From positions 5,054,106 through 5,118,105 of the forward strand of contig JANJXV010000024.1 in the NCBI GenBank assembly GCA_024803745.1: DNA of 64,000 bases, read 5' to 3'. Shown here one piece after another: positions 1 to 12,542 of the stretch. Source of the DNA: Megascapheus bottae. Its lineage: Eukaryota; Chordata; Mammalia; Rodentia; Geomyidae. The notes beneath the pieces are model-generated. The model saw only the letters and a list, made by a program, of their open reading frames with translations. It had not been told where the DNA came from and searched no databases. Positions within the stretch are counted from its first letter, which is position 1; each line of letters starts with the position of its first letter. The translations under genes and the position numbers were made by a program.

Positions 1-939
1 TTAGGCATATTGCATTTCTGATGAGTTTGCTTTATTCTCTCTTTGTTATTCCGTATATAATATATCAATTTAATTCCTTGGAAGCTTCTATAATTTTATT
101 TTAACAACATTTTTTAGTAATTTTAATGATATGCAGTGATGTCATTTTCATTATATTTCATCTTTGGGGTCTTGATTTTTTCAAAATAATTGAATGAAAG
201 GATGGCATTGAGAAAATATAAGCTGAGAGATTATCACTAACACTAAATTGTATGATGATAGATGTTTAACAAATAAGTTTCATAAAAATTTCCCAGATTC
301 GCAGCATTTTCTGATTTTCATGCTGGGAATACTCTCTGAATGGCAGTTTCATGATACTACCAGTTATCTCTGAAGTTATTTTTGAAAGGGATGCACACAT
401 GGGTTCTGGAAATCTACATGAAATGATTCTACTGCCTCATTGTCCAATAAGAAATATTTGAAGAAATCCTTCATGTAGCAGAAAAACAAATATACAGAAA
501 TAGGAATCTACATTAAAAAACTAAAATGTAATATATATATTAAAATATGAAGTACTTTCTTCTATTTAAATGTTTCACTTTAAAGAAAGATTGAACTTCT
601 AAAGCAAAAAAAAAATTCACTGTTGTTCCTCTACAGCAAATACTAAACAGCAGTAATGACTTCAATAAATAAGAGATGCAAACAAGAAATAAGTGGATGG
701 AAATAGAAGCAAATAATAGAGCAATTATTTAATTCCCTCACTCATACAAAAGTGGGAATTGTAGCCCCAAAGAAACATAATGAAAAGTACAACTAGTCCA
801 AAGATATTCTTACATGAAATGTACATTTTCTAACTAGCTACAATGAGGAAATTGTCAATTTACACTATTAAAATCTGACTTAACTCTCTAAGAAAGCCTT
901 TCTGTACAAAAATATTTTCTTGCTCATTATTTGTTTGCT
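1..939. other. AT-rich sequence, no gene recognised
   Basis: No open reading frame of note and no repeat family that I can name with confidence. The stretch is AT-rich with short A-runs and looks like ordinary intergenic or intronic DNA. Confidence 0.4.
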
Positions 940-1060
940 TTCTTGTTTGTGAGATGAGTTCTTCTTACTCTATAGCCCAGAATGTCACGAACTCACAATA
1001 CTTTTGACTCTGTCGCCTCAGTGCTAGGGTTCATTCACATGCCACTGGGGTAGGCGGCAT
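940..1060 (-). repeat. Old B1-like SINE fragment
   Basis: Read on the minus strand the segment keeps the order of a 7SL-derived B1 monomer: a CCTAGCACTGAGGC-like stretch, a GTGAGTTCGTGACATTCTGGGC-like centre and a CTCATCTCAC-like end. It is diverged and has no clear target duplication, so it is probably an old copy. Confidence 0.45.
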
Positions 1061-1340
1061 ATCTTAACATTTGAAGAAACTTACAATCTGCTTTTTCAAA
1101 TTAGCAAACTGTTACTGGATTGGTGCTGTCTCTAAGCAAGACATTCAGGTGAAGGAACTCACATAACTCACTCATTTTAGAGCAAATGGATTATGTTTTA
1201 AACTAAATAAAGTGACAGCATAAAAAAGAATTCTGAATTTTGGAATCAGATTTGGGTGGGTATGACTGGTTCTATATTTTACTAGTTGTATAGATTTTTA
1301 CTAAACCAGACCTCTCTAGGATTGTTGTTGTGGATTTTTT

Positions 1341-1536
1341 TTTTTTTTGCCAGTCCTGGGCTTGAGCTCAGGGCCTGAGCACTGTCCTTGGACTTTCTCA
1401 AGGCTAGAGCTCTACCACTTGAGCCTCAGCACCACTTCTGGCTTTTTTTTTCTATGTATGTGGTACCGAGGAATCGAACCCGGGTCTTCGTGCATGCTAG
1501 GCAAGCACTTTAACCACTAGGCCAAACTCCCGGCTC
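1341..1536 (-). mobile_element. IDL-Geo SINE
   Basis: Near-complete dimeric SINE read on the minus strand. The right end is the tRNA-like (IDL) head, GCCGGGAGTTTGGCCTAGTGG, with a B-box-like GGTTCGATTCC stretch; the left end is the Geo monomer followed by a poly(A) tail, seen here as poly(T). The short direct repeat TGGATTTTTT flanks it at 1331 and 1537, consistent with L1-driven insertion. It is non-coding. Confidence 0.85.
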
Positions 1537-1546
1537 TGGATTTTTT

Positions 1547-4129
1547 TTTAATCAGTAAAATCATTAGGAAGTTGTGGGGACATTTATTAGAATGACCTGG
1601 TAAACTTTTAAAGCATTTGTGAGACAAGCTCACAACTCTTTCCGAATCTATTACATTTCCAGTCTGCATTAGTTTACAGGACACCAGCCCACCACACTAA
1701 AGAACGATTTTAATGTATAGTTATTTCCTCCCCACATAGCCTACATAGTAGTTGAAGATAATTGAACTAGAAAGTTCATTATTCTTCAACAAATGTTTAC
1801 TGATTAGATCATTGAAAGAATAAGGGAATAAATAAAATCTTTGATTCACGTAAAAAATCATTAATTAATTTCCCAAAACATTTTAGGCCCATATTTCTGC
1901 CTTTCCTCTCACCATATTTAGTGAGTAAATTAAACTAGACTGAGAAGCTTTTGTTAAATTATAAGTAGTTCCCCAAAAGAAATGTATCACTTTCCGATAT
2001 AAGCTGTACTCAACTCTTTCCATATTGACATTGCCATAATTATGGAATGGCTTCATAAAATTTATAAAATAATTGTAAGACATTTTTGTTAACACACAGT
2101 ATTCATGTTATAGTCTTTATAGGTTCTTAGATTAAAGGTTTTCGCTTTAAGGATTTTGAATATCTTTTGGGATTTTTGTGTATGAATGCATTCAGTGCAT
2201 CTGCTTACCCCCACTTAGTTTGGAAATTGTAGCTCCCTATCATTTCAAGGGTCCCATCTATCTGTGACATATTATCCCTCAATATTGCAAAGAATTAGTA
2301 TTTGGAAACTAGTTTATCTTAAAAAAATTTCAGCTATCTGTGTGGATTTAGTCTTGGATCCTTTGCATCTTTCTACATCTTTTCAATTGATGGATTACAA
2401 GCAGCACTATGCCACTCTGGTCATTTATGTACAGATAATTCCTTTCTTACAGTGCATTTCATAAAGAATGTACAATATCAATGGTACTTTATTGCCTATG
2501 CAATTCATTTCACCTTTGAACTGTTTAGGGAGTATTCAGTGGTCTTAGTAGATGACATTGATGTATCTGAAAAATCAATGAAGTCTGTGTTATTGAAAAG
2601 AGAACACTAAATTAAATTAGCTTTACTGGTTCACAAAACTGGAAACTAGGTCAGTGCCCAACCTTCTAGTAAATGCTGTTGGATCTCTGGCAGACTCAGT
2701 GGCAGCCCTGAGGGACAAGACAGCCATGCAGAGCACTAGTGTTAGAGAGAATGAAGCTGAGAGTCCTGCCCAAACCCGGATGTCTGATTGGATATCTCTT
2801 TTTGACCCTTATCTAGAGCTATAGGAAATCATTCCTTGCTGCAACTGATGGTTTCTTTCCGTTTTAATATGTCATAGATGTTTCCTTTAATTATTCTCCC
2901 ATTAATTTTTGCCTTTTTAAAAAAGACTTTCCTCATCCTTCCCCTGAGAGTAGTTAAGGACTCTGAGTTACTTTGTGTCTAATATATTATGTTTCAAAAG
3001 ACTTTTTGAATTAAATCTTGGCAGGAAAATAGGGGTCTAATTAATCAAGAGTGGGTCATGTTCTAATTTCCTGTCCTTACTTAGAAAGAAAGTCTTTTAA
3101 TTGTAAAGCTTAAGTTAAGGGAGAAAAATTATATTCTAATTAATATGAGTGTCATCCTTTCATATTTAGGTCACAAGAGAGCACTGAAGGAAACCACTGG
3201 TGGACTTACAGGAGAGTAGTGGTAATGGTGAGGGTAGGGGCAAGGGTGGCTGAACTGTGGTTCGTTCACACCAGGTGATGGCATCAGTTAACAAACATGC
3301 TCATTCACCTAACTGTATCATGTCACAAGAGAGATTACATGAATGTGCTGCATCTCTCAATAGGGGATATAGAGAAAAAAATACGTGGATAGAGTCTTCC
3401 TTTCCTTCCATTAGTCAAAAATCTTCCCCACAGGAGAAATGACACTTCCATTCTTCTAAGTTATTCAGCCATTCCAGCACTCTACCAGGGAAGGCAGCTC
3501 CTTCTCTTATGTAGTAAATAGTCTCAGAGAGCTCTTGTCAGTTAACTCAGAAAAGGGCTCCTCAGTGTGGGATGCAACAGTAGCCAGAACTTTTGACCAT
3601 AGGAATGTCACAGCCATGAGTACTTCCAGAAAGGACAGGAAGTGAATGACTAGCTAGGACTAAGCAGAACCATGATCAGTGAAGACAGTGGAGATGTATA
3701 GATGTACTGCCATTCTTTCTGATGCACTTACCAGTGTATCGCTATAGACAGTATTTTTTTCTCCCCTCCAACTGTGAGAGAGAAAGGAACAGCATAGTGC
3801 GTGGCAATGGCAACACCAGTGATTCCTGCAGGTACCATTAGACTTACTGAATATGCTATAATAATAATGTATAATTTTTCACTTCCTTTTATATACTGTT
3901 AATTAGCTCTAGGTTACTTCTGATCTAGGTTAGAAACTCTGAATCTGAAAATCCCAAATCTGAAATGTTCTAAAAGTTGATCTTCTTTTGAAAGATGACA
4001 AGATATCACAAATGGAAAATTTCAAACCTGATCTTATATGGAATTATTGGTCAAAATGCAAGTATAACCCAAATAGTATATAAAATTGTCTTCTCACTAA
4101 GAATAAGTATAAACAAGTATTTATTTTTA
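1547..4129. other. Unassigned sequence without a gene
   Basis: Only spurious short ORFs are present (for example at 1883-2095 on the minus strand and 3257-3442 on the plus strand), with no recognisable domain. No repeat was identified with confidence. The base composition matches the surroundings. Confidence 0.4.
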
Positions 4130-4803
4130 TTTTATTCATGTTTCTAGTGCTGGTTGGGAGGTTGAACTCAGAGCCTCATGCTCTTGTTTAAGTTTTCAAA
4201 TCAAGGCTGGGATAGTATTGTGCAATACCTTCATTTCCACATTTTGCTGATTTTAATTGGAAATACCAGTCCCCCATCTCTACCCTAAGTGGCTCTGAAT
4301 AGAGATTCACAGATCTCCTCTGGTACATAGGAAGGGCTATAGACATGAGCAACCAGCACATAAGTATATATAGAAGTATTTAAAATCTGAAGGAAAAAAA
4401 TCTCAAGCACCTCTTATTGAAGCATTTTGGATAAATGTTATGCAACTGTCCTTAATACAACAGAAATACGTAGATGTTGTACAGTATGCTTTAGTAAGTA
4501 AATAATGACAAAATACACATAATTAGTCCAGACACAATTATTTCTCTGAATATATTGTTTTTAAATCTCTGGTTGATTAAATCTGTGGATAGTAAAAATA
4601 ATGTATAGAATTGTATACTGTTTTGCAGCTGAAAAAAATAGGGAAATATGCTTTCATAGAGGATCATTTCCCTTTAGTTGCCTTGCAGCATTTCAACCTA
4701 CTCCCTCTTTCAACGAAGGGAAGCATTTACTGGTTTGAATGAACTGGATTTTCCCAGGTCAATAGAAAGTTAGGAAGTAGCAAAAGGAAACCTAGATTAT
4801 TTT

Positions 4804-4990
4804 GTCAGTCCTGGGGCTTGAACTCAGGGCCTGAGCACTGTCCTTGGGCTTTTTTGTCCCCTCAAGTGGTCTGCCACTTGAGCCATAGCACCACTTCCAG
4901 ATTTTTTCTATGTATGTGGTACCAAGGATTCAAACCTGTGTCTTTGTGCATGCTAGGCAAGCACTCTGCCATGAGGCTGAACTCCTGGCC
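4804..4990 (-). mobile_element. IDL-Geo SINE
   Basis: Minus-strand copy of the dimeric ID-like plus Geo SINE. It starts with the diagnostic inverted Geo end (CAGTCCTGGGGCTTGAACTC) and ends with the inverted tRNA-like head. It is more diverged than the copies at 15.9 and 17.3 kb, so it is probably older. The ORF at 4818-5099 is a by-product of reading through it. Confidence 0.8.
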
Positions 4991-5189
4991 CCAAGCGAAT
5001 GCTAGATTTTTAAGGACATTAAAGGTGAAATATAATCCAAGCTTTACAATTCAGGAACCAGATCCAGGAAGGGAAAATGAGTTCAGTGTCAGCTTTTGAT
5101 TTAGAAGGAAATGATTTAAAAAAGTGATTGTATTGATGTTAAATTAAGTGGTGTCCTCATTAAAAACTCATCTGTTAGGAAAGAACAAG

Positions 5190-5390
5190 CATGGCTGGAG
5201 ACTTACGTTTACTGGATACCTATTATGTTTCATGCATCTCAGATTCATTATTCCCTCTAATTAACTGATTAATCTTCATTGAATCCTAGAAGGTAGGTAT
5301 CATTTCACCTATTAATTAAGAAATATAGTAGACTGTACAAAGCCAGATTAATAATTAGCAGCTTTTGGTTGGAATGAAAGTTTGGTTTCT
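5190..5390. repeat. Ancient MIR/L2-like relic
   Basis: Contains the order typical of MIR or L2 cores: a TACTGGATACCTATTATGTT-like stretch, a TTAATCTTCATTGAATCCT-like stretch, then GAAGGTAGGTATCATTT. The match is to remembered consensus order only and the copy is badly decayed. Confidence 0.45.
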
Positions 5391-5814
5391 GGCCCCAGCA
5401 ATCACACTGACTCCAAAAGTAAAGCAGTAAAAGAATGCAGAAGCCAAGAACAACACAGTCATGTTTTTATTTAAAATGCGATTTCCATTTTCTTTTCCTT
5501 GTGAATGCATTGAAAACATCAAAGATTATAGAACAGTGGCTTGCCCCAAGTAAACAAAAGCTGAACTTTCTCTTTAGATCAATGAAACACTGAAATTACT
5601 ATGAGCAAAAACATCCAGAAAAATACATTTCTAATCTCTTCATCACTGCTTATGTCAGAAGCACCATGGCTTGTTACCACAGACTTTCTCTGTGAAAGGT
5701 GAACTTATTCTGCTTCAGGGTCTTTCATGATTTTTTTCCTAGCAAAAACAACAAAAGCACAGCACCACCAACAAACGGAAAGTCCACTAAAGGCCTGCAC
5801 AGCTCTCTCCTTAA

Positions 5815-6290
5815 AATTTTATTTACTTATTGATTTTCTTCAGACATTTTTATTTTTATGAAGATGATATACAGAGGGATTACAGTTGCATAAGTCAGAT
5901 AGAGTACATTTCTTTCTGAACAATGTCATCTCTTCCCTTGCTCTCTCTCCCAGCTTTTCTCTACTGTCCCTATCCTTAAATTGGGTCCAGTGAGCTCCAC
6001 TGTCTCATATGTTCACCTTTGTCCCACTAGTTCTGTGCCTTTGCCCTCTCAAAGACAGATAAACTGGACAAAAGGAAGAGAAAGAAAAAATAGCAGCAAA
6101 GAAAAAGCACCCTCTTGTTTCCATTTACTGGAGTTCATTTCGAAAAACAGTATTTTATGAGTATATGCACTTAAGTATTGCACCTTTGTGTTCTTCTATG
6201 AATACACTCCTTTGGTTTCACCGTACATGAATTGCGAAGAGATCTGTGTAATTTAGGGACCTGTATATTTTGTACCAGTGTATTTTTTTT
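5815..6290 (-). mobile_element. Old L1 3' end, inverted
   Basis: On the plus strand it begins with T-rich sequence followed by GATATACAGAGGGATTACAG, the inverted 3' terminal signature shared with the L1 ends at 26.4 and 29.3 kb in this window. The remainder is diverged from the younger L1 family at 60.4-60.8 kb, so this appears to be an older subfamily. No ORF survives. Confidence 0.6.
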
Positions 6291-6599
6291 AATTTCTCAC
6301 AAGTATTTAAAATTTTTCAAGAATAGGAACCCACATAGGGAGTAGAGACAGGGTCACTGAAATACTGACTCCAGAGCAAATATAGGAAATGGTGGTTGCT
6401 TCTATGGTTTGGATCAAATTGTAGTGATTGAGTCATTGACTAGAGCATAGAACACTTGCCTGTGGTAAGTCTAGATTTAATTGGTTTGGGGAACTTGGAT
6501 GCTTCCAGTATAGCAAAGTCATAACTAAAGAGTTAGTTGGAAAAAGAATGAAGTGATATTATTAGGCACAGCTGTCAGATCACTTAAGAGAATATCAAT

Positions 6600-6712
6600 T
6601 TCTTAATTTACCAGTTCATTTTTCTATCCCTCTGCCTCTTCCTTTTCCTTTTACTCTTCCTCCTCCTCCGTGTCCTCTTCCTATTCTTTTTGCCTCTCTC
6701 TCTTTCATGCTT
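6600..6712. repeat. Pyrimidine-rich low-complexity tract
   Basis: Long run of C and T with TTCC and TCC units on the plus strand. It is simple sequence without coding meaning. Confidence 0.6.
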
Positions 6713-7016
6713 AATACATATCAGTAAAGTTATACATATTTTGTATGACGATTCTTACAATAACTCTGAGATAAATATTTTGCTATTCTTGGTATATAGG
6801 TTAGCAGACAACACTCAAAAAAATCAAGTAACTATTCTTATTCACATAGTAAGTCAGTGTGCAGACCAGGATGTGAACTGCAGAAACCAGTTCTGGAATC
6901 CATGCCTATAACCACAATGTCAGTGTGTTATCAGTTAAAATTATAAATCACATGAACTTCCTAAGTCCCAGTCTTCATTACCATGAATGCATTATTTGTT
7001 TATAAAGGTTACTAAT

Positions 7017-7221
7017 GGGGCCGGGAGTTTGGCCTAGTGGTTAAAGTGCTTGCCTAGCATGCACGAAGACCTGGGTTCAATTCCTTGGTACCACATACAT
7101 AGAAAAAAGCCGGAAGTGGTGCTGAGGCTCAAGTGGTAGAGCTCTAGCCTTGAGAAAGTCCAAGGACAGTGCTCAGGCCCTGAGCTCAAGCCCAGGACTG
7201 GCAAAAAATAAATAAATAAAT
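7017..7221 (+). mobile_element. IDL-Geo SINE
   Basis: Full dimeric SINE on the plus strand: the tRNA-like head with an A-box-like TGGCCTAGTGG and a B-box-like GGTTCAATTCC, a linker around CATACATAGAAAAAAGCC, the Geo monomer, then a tail of A with AAAT repeats. It is flanked by AAAGGTTACTAA at 7004 and AAAGGTCACTAA at 7222, an 11 of 12 target duplication. Pol III transcription from the internal promoter is expected for the family but not shown here. Confidence 0.9.
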
Positions 7222-7635
7222 AAAGGTCACTAAAATTACTTAGCCCAAATCTGAAAGTTAGTTCCAGTGAAATTGACAGTGCCTAACGGCACTACTGGAT
7301 TTTTCTTCTAGTTGATATTTGTGTGATTATTTTATTGGTTAATTTATTCATCAACAACCTTAAGCTCATTTGTGGCTTTCCAATACTCCACAATACTTCA
7401 GTCACAATTCTCCTTACCTCTGTGCTCTGCCTCTGCACTTTCTATTCCTCCCTCTTGTTTAGGCATGTTCTCAGGTTTTATAGCCCTACAACTGGAATCA
7501 TTAAGTACTAATATTATAATAATTTTCTTAGGGATTCTTTGTCCTCTCTAAATCAAACTAACCTTGAAAATATAACAATTCCTAATTTTTAATCCCTAAA
7601 AATATCTAAATATTAATACCTTTAAATATATGAAG

Positions 7636-8090
7636 TCAATCAAAGGAACATAGGGTCATGCTTTCCCTCATTTGTCATAATCAGTAGAAACCTTGGGCTC
7701 TCCTAGCAGAGATTTACAATAGAACAAAACCTAGATACATAAGGCCATATAGTATGATGCTAAATAAAAGGACCTCCAGGATATAGAAACAAAGACCAAA
7801 TAATGAGTGATTGCTGTCCTTAATGTACTGTGTTATCTCTCATGTCTTTTGGTTATCTCATATTGTTATAGTATTTCACCTTGTTATCTAATATATTGGA
7901 TATATGTGTATTTGGTTATTTGAAATCGGATAGGGAAGGGAGAAAACAAGATGAGGAGTGGGGATGGGGGGAGGGAAATGGGGACCAAGACATGAGAAAG
8001 GGTATCAATGTATGTGAAGTAATGCACCTTCTATGTGGTGAATATAATGTAACCCTTCTATTAATTACAATAAACATACATGAAAAAATG
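7636..8090 (+). mobile_element. 5'-truncated L1 3' end
   Basis: Matches the last ~470 bases of the L1 at 58.5-60.8 kb: the end of ORF2 (AAAGGAACATAGG...), the CCTCCAGGATAT motif, a G-rich purine tract (7937-7985) and a terminal AATTACAATAAA-type end. The 9 bp repeat ATATGAAGT flanks it at 7627 and 8091. It is a dead-on-arrival copy with no intact ORF; the small ORF at 7881 lies in the 3' UTR. Confidence 0.85.
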
Positions 8091-8099
8091 ATATGAAGT

Positions 8100-10346
8100 T
8101 AAAAAAGTAAATATCACTCCAAGAAAACTTAAATATGAAGCAAATCTTTAAAAATGTTTCTGATATTAAAATCTGTTCCTAACAATTGTCTTCAAGAAAG
8201 AGTCTTCCTGATTAGAATTTATAATCCCCTTACATTTATTATAAGACTTTCAACCAATGAGGTAAATAATTACATAATGGCAAAACTATGAGAAATATAC
8301 AGAATAAAGATTAACTTATATTACCATATGTAGCTCATTGCGAATTTTCATGAACTTTCCAAAACCTTATTGATCATCACTCTCTCATACTATAAGAGTT
8401 AAGTCTTCATCTCAAAGTGATACATGTTCCTAGAACCTTTAGAATTTAAGAGACATCATAGTGCAAGGTAGTTGATCTACAATTTAAGAGAATACCACAG
8501 AGAGACTGCTCAAAATCTGCCTAGTGATCCGAGAGGTATTGTCATGTCACAGAATTATGTGTATACTTGGTGTGACTGAGTTGTAATGAATCTAAGGATG
8601 TGACTTTCACTCAAGGAAGAAATGGCCTCATGAAAGTAACAGCCTCATGGAAACTTGTAACCAAGAACCTCTGCCTCCTCCCAGAGAAAGTGGATTTGTT
8701 TCTCCTCCAGGTTTTGAGGAGTCGGCTCAGGGCCCAGCACATTTCCTCTCCTCAGCACTGTGTAGTGATCTCCTCTGCCCAGTCCTTCAGAACCCTCTTG
8801 GATTCCACCAAACCCTTTTTGGTGGAAAAGGGAGTAGGGTTGGCTGGGGGGGGCAGGGTGGACAGGAGGGACAGGATATTGGAGTGTATGAGTTCTTTGA
8901 GATTTCTTACTGTGTTGTTCCCTTGCTCAGGGTGGGAAACTATAATAATTATTTGAGAAGTCCCAATACATTTTTATTATTTAAGCTAAAGAAGAAATCC
9001 ACAGGTGAGAATTATTGAGTTACCTCAAGACCCCCATTCATTCTTCATGGAGATTATATATTTTATATTATAAACTATATTATATGTAATACATATCATA
9101 TATACTATATACATAACAGAATTCAGGGAGTTTTTTTGCACTGCAGACAGGATTGTCCCAAGGATGTTCTGATTGGGTATGACCACTCCCTTATAAACCA
9201 TAAATGGAAACCTGAGAACATTCATGTTAGAGCCATGCTTATCTGGTGCTTTGTTGTATCCAGAGAAATATAGGTGGTGACGCAAGTGAAAATGTACCAT
9301 GGCTAAAATGCACACAGATCAACTGGGATAAGAATTCTATAGATGTTTATTTTTCTCCTTCATCTGGTAAAAAAGAACTAATAGGGACAGAGGATCAAAT
9401 GAGTATACATCAAATAATTAAGTATTGTGTGGCAAACTGAATCTGTAACCTAGTAACAAATGCAATTTTATTATGATGTTTGACTAATATAATTTATTTC
9501 TAATAAATAATAGAAATAGAACTAGCATGCAATTAATGGCTGGACAATTATTATGAGAGATAAAACTAATGCCCTAAGTTTGGTTGACTTTCAGACCTCA
9601 TGAAATTCTGATTATCATATATTTCTGGATAAGAAAAGGATTAATATTCTATGGCAGTAGCAACTTTTTGCATCATCTAAAGAAAGCATGAACCCTCATT
9701 GCCCCAATTACTCTGAAAGTAATACATCTGCAATATTTACCAACAGTTTTAAAATCAAAACTTTCTTATATAACTCATATGTGGCACTACCTGATCTGAA
9801 CTCCCTTGGTAACAAAATCAGGTCTGGAGGAATATGAGGCTATTTAGAGCATTTATTTATTCTATTCACTGTGAATTATTTATAAATATCTTAGCAGAAA
9901 TAGGAATATGATGAATGTGTTTAATTTAGGAATGCCGTCCTAGATCTGGAAGGAAATGTCTGCTATGTGTTCATTTTCCCTTTCCAATATTGACAAACTC
10001 TGCATCCTCAAAACCATCTGGTTCCAATGACTTTAGGTGCTACAAGGTGGTTTTGTAAACAGGGAACAGTCTCTACGTGGATGGAATAAGAGTGTTCTTG
10101 TCATCCCACAGAGAGAGCAAGATTCAGTTTCTGTGTCAACTGCCCATCTGCCTCATGCTTTATGCCTTATGATATGCACATAAAAATGTTAAATTTCTTA
10201 TTGGTTGCTGAAATAAGTCAGCTGAAGTAAAGTGCTTTTTATTTCATATGAACAAATATTTGATTTTTCATTATTTTATTACATTTCAGCACCAATCTCT
10301 CTTTTCAATCTCTTTTCTCTTACTGCTAGCCAAATACTGGATTGGA
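8100..10346. other. Unassigned AT-rich sequence
   Basis: No recognisable gene. It includes an AT-rich patch (about 9040-9120) and a G-rich patch near 8845-8875. Two overlapping ORFs at 8600-9018 are in different frames, lack any family resemblance, and are treated as chance. A perfect 10 bp inverted repeat lies at 8803-8827. Confidence 0.4.
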
Positions 10347-10362
10347 CTTGTTTGATAATCTT

Positions 10363-10549
10363 TTTAGCCAGTCCTGGAGCTTGAACTCAGGGCCTGGGCA
10401 CTGTACTTGGGCTTTCACAAGGCTAGTAGTCTACCACTTGAGCTTCAGCTCCATTTCCAACCTTTTCTGTGTATGTGGTACCAAGGAATTGAACTCAGGG
10501 CTTCATGCATACTAGGCAAGCCCTCTACCACTTGATGACACTCCAGACC
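10363..10549 (-). mobile_element. IDL-Geo SINE with perfect 16 bp target duplication
   Basis: Minus-strand dimeric SINE. It is flanked by a perfect 16 bp direct repeat, CTTGTTTGATAATCTT, at 10347-10362 and 10550-10565, the hallmark of target-primed reverse transcription. The body is moderately diverged from the copies at 15.9 and 17.3 kb. It lies immediately beside an old inverted L1. Confidence 0.9.
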
Positions 10550-10565
10550 CTTGTTTGATAATCTT

Positions 10566-11690
10566 GGCACTAATTTTTAACATATACATTCATTGCTCAA
10601 AGGAGTTTCATAGTTGCATTTGTATTTCACATATACTTATGCAGTACTTTAATCAGATTATCCCCCCTCACTTATTTTCAATTTTTCTATCCCTCCTACC
10701 TGCTATTATTCACCAGCTGTCAGTGAATTTCATTATGCCATCTTCACTCAAGATGCAATACATTTCAGTATTTGTTTTACTGTTTGTAGCATACTTTCTT
10801 TTTCTCTATGGTGAATTCACTCAAACATTTCCATAATTATAAATATCATACATAAGCATCTATATGAGATCTGGTATGAACTTATGTATACATTTATCTT
10901 TTATGTCTTTGACATCCACATATAAAAGAAACATTTGACTTTTATATTTCAAAACCTGGCTTACTTTACTTAACATGGTGATCTCCAATTCCATACATTT
11001 CCCTACAAACAATGTACATAACTTCATTCTTTTTTATGGTTGAATAATGCTCCATTGTGTACACTTAGTACATTTTCTTGATATATTCATCAAGTGTAGA
11101 ACAATTGTTGTCAAATTATAGATAGACTGTTATTAATGCTGTAATAAACATGGGTGTGCAAATACCTTTAATGTATGTTGAGTTAGAGTGTTTTGTATAT
11201 ATGTGCCTGAAAGCAATATCATTGTAATGCACAGCAATTCTAAGTTTTTAGTTTAGTTTTTTCTGGTTTTTTTTTGGGGGGGGGTCAGTCATGGGGCTTG
11301 AACTCTGGGCCTGGGCATTGTCCATCAGCTCTTCAGCTCAAGGCTACTGCCCCACCCCTGGAGCCATAGAGCCATTTCCCATTTCCTAAAGGTTAATTAG
11401 AGATGACAGTCTCATGGTCTTTAGTGCCCTGTCTGGCTTTGAGCTGAGATCCTCAGACCTCAGCCTCCTGAGTAACCAGGATTACACACATGAGCCACCG
11501 CACCCAGCTTATGTTTTTAGTTTTCTGAGGAATTTTCATACTGATTTCCAAAGTGGTTGTACTAGTTTACTACCTCAGCAACAATGTATTAGTATTCTTA
11601 CTCTCTAAATTCTCACCATTATTTGTTATTATTTTGTTCTTGATAATGACTATTCTGACGGGAGTGAGATTGCTAAAATTACTCTGATTT
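10566..11690 (-). mobile_element. Old inverted L1 (ORF2 end and 3' region), split by a SINE
   Basis: Read on the minus strand, 11509-11690 and 10900-11253 recall the C-terminal part of L1 ORF2: nucleotide blocks matching the TGAATGGATCAAG, CAATGGAGCATTATTC and CATTTGGAAATC-type stretches of mammalian L1. The frame is broken by many substitutions. A B1-Geo SINE is inserted at about 11254-11508 and the L1 homology resumes on its other side, so the L1 is the older element. Confidence 0.65.
11254..11508 (-). mobile_element. B1-Geo composite SINE inside an L1
   Basis: The right portion, read on minus, is a 7SL/B1-type head (tggctcatgtgtgtaatcct, then aggaggctgagg). The left portion is the Geo-type 3' monomer ending in GGGCTTGAACTC on the plus strand, followed by T-rich tail sequence. 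Direct repeats like TAAGTTTTTAGTT (about 11241) and TATGTTTTTAGTT (about 11510) flank it. It differs from IDL-Geo in having a B1-like, not tRNA-like, left half. Confidence 0.7.
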
Positions 11691-11891
11691 ACTAAAAAAG
11701 TCTATGTTTATAACAATGATATCGATTCTATCTAATGAAGACTATTGTCATCAATCCATTCTAGAAAATGGATGTGTAGGAAAATTATGAAGTTCTCAGA
11801 GGCTGTAGTCAGGAATAACTCTTCGTGAAAAAGAAAAACTAATTTCCTAGAAGTTAGTTATGTTCAAGTCATATTGCAGAAAATCAGATAC

Positions 11892-11926
<35 letters not shown>

Positions 11927-12500
11927 TCTCTATTTATTCCATTTCACTCCTCTACTTGAACATATGTACTACATAGTGCTGGTATGCTATTAAATGTTAA
12001 TTATAAGTTATTTTAAATGGAGATGAGGGGCATTGGAGAAATAGAAATAAATGTAAAAGAAAGACAATAGAACTTTCCAGAGCCCTCAGTGAGAACACAC
12101 ATTGATCCTATAGTCCTCACAGCTACAGAAAATAGTAAAAGACACTACTTAACATAGGTTTTGGAGTTCAAAACCAGTGCCACCAAGGAAAATGACTTAC
12201 AGGAAATTAGTCTGGCATTATGAAAGAGCAAAAATTAAATAGATTTCTCCAGCTTAGGGGATACTCTCTGAGATCAATAAAAAAATTATATGACAAAAGA
12301 GGAAAGTAGGCCATTAAGGAGGGTGGAACAGGTGGCACTTTGGGCTCCCTATAGGCATTTTTATTACATTATTTCAGAGGAGCTGGGAAATGAGAGATAA
12401 AGATACACTTTATCAATTGTCAGTAACCTTATTAGATTTGAGTGATTATGCAACAAAACACTTGTAATAAATGTAAAGGCCAAGGTGATAAGAAAGGGCC
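11691..12500. other. Unassigned sequence with a TA repeat
   Basis: No gene seen. It carries the dinucleotide tract at 11893-11923; the rest is A-rich single-copy-looking sequence. Confidence 0.4.
11893..11923. repeat. (TA)n microsatellite
   Basis: About 15 uninterrupted TA units. Confidence 0.95.
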
Positions 12501-12542
12501 AGTTGAGTTGCTTTTCCAAGTCCCCAGGTACTAGAGTGCAAG

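Noticed and set aside
7017..7090. tRNA gene at the SINE head
   Set aside because: A-box and B-box are present, but it is repeated at many sites and fused to a Geo tail, so it is the IDL-Geo promoter, not a tRNA gene.
8600..9018. Two overlapping ORFs of 118 and 123 codons
   Set aside because: Different frames, no domain, no start or splice context; likely chance in a locally less AT-rich stretch.
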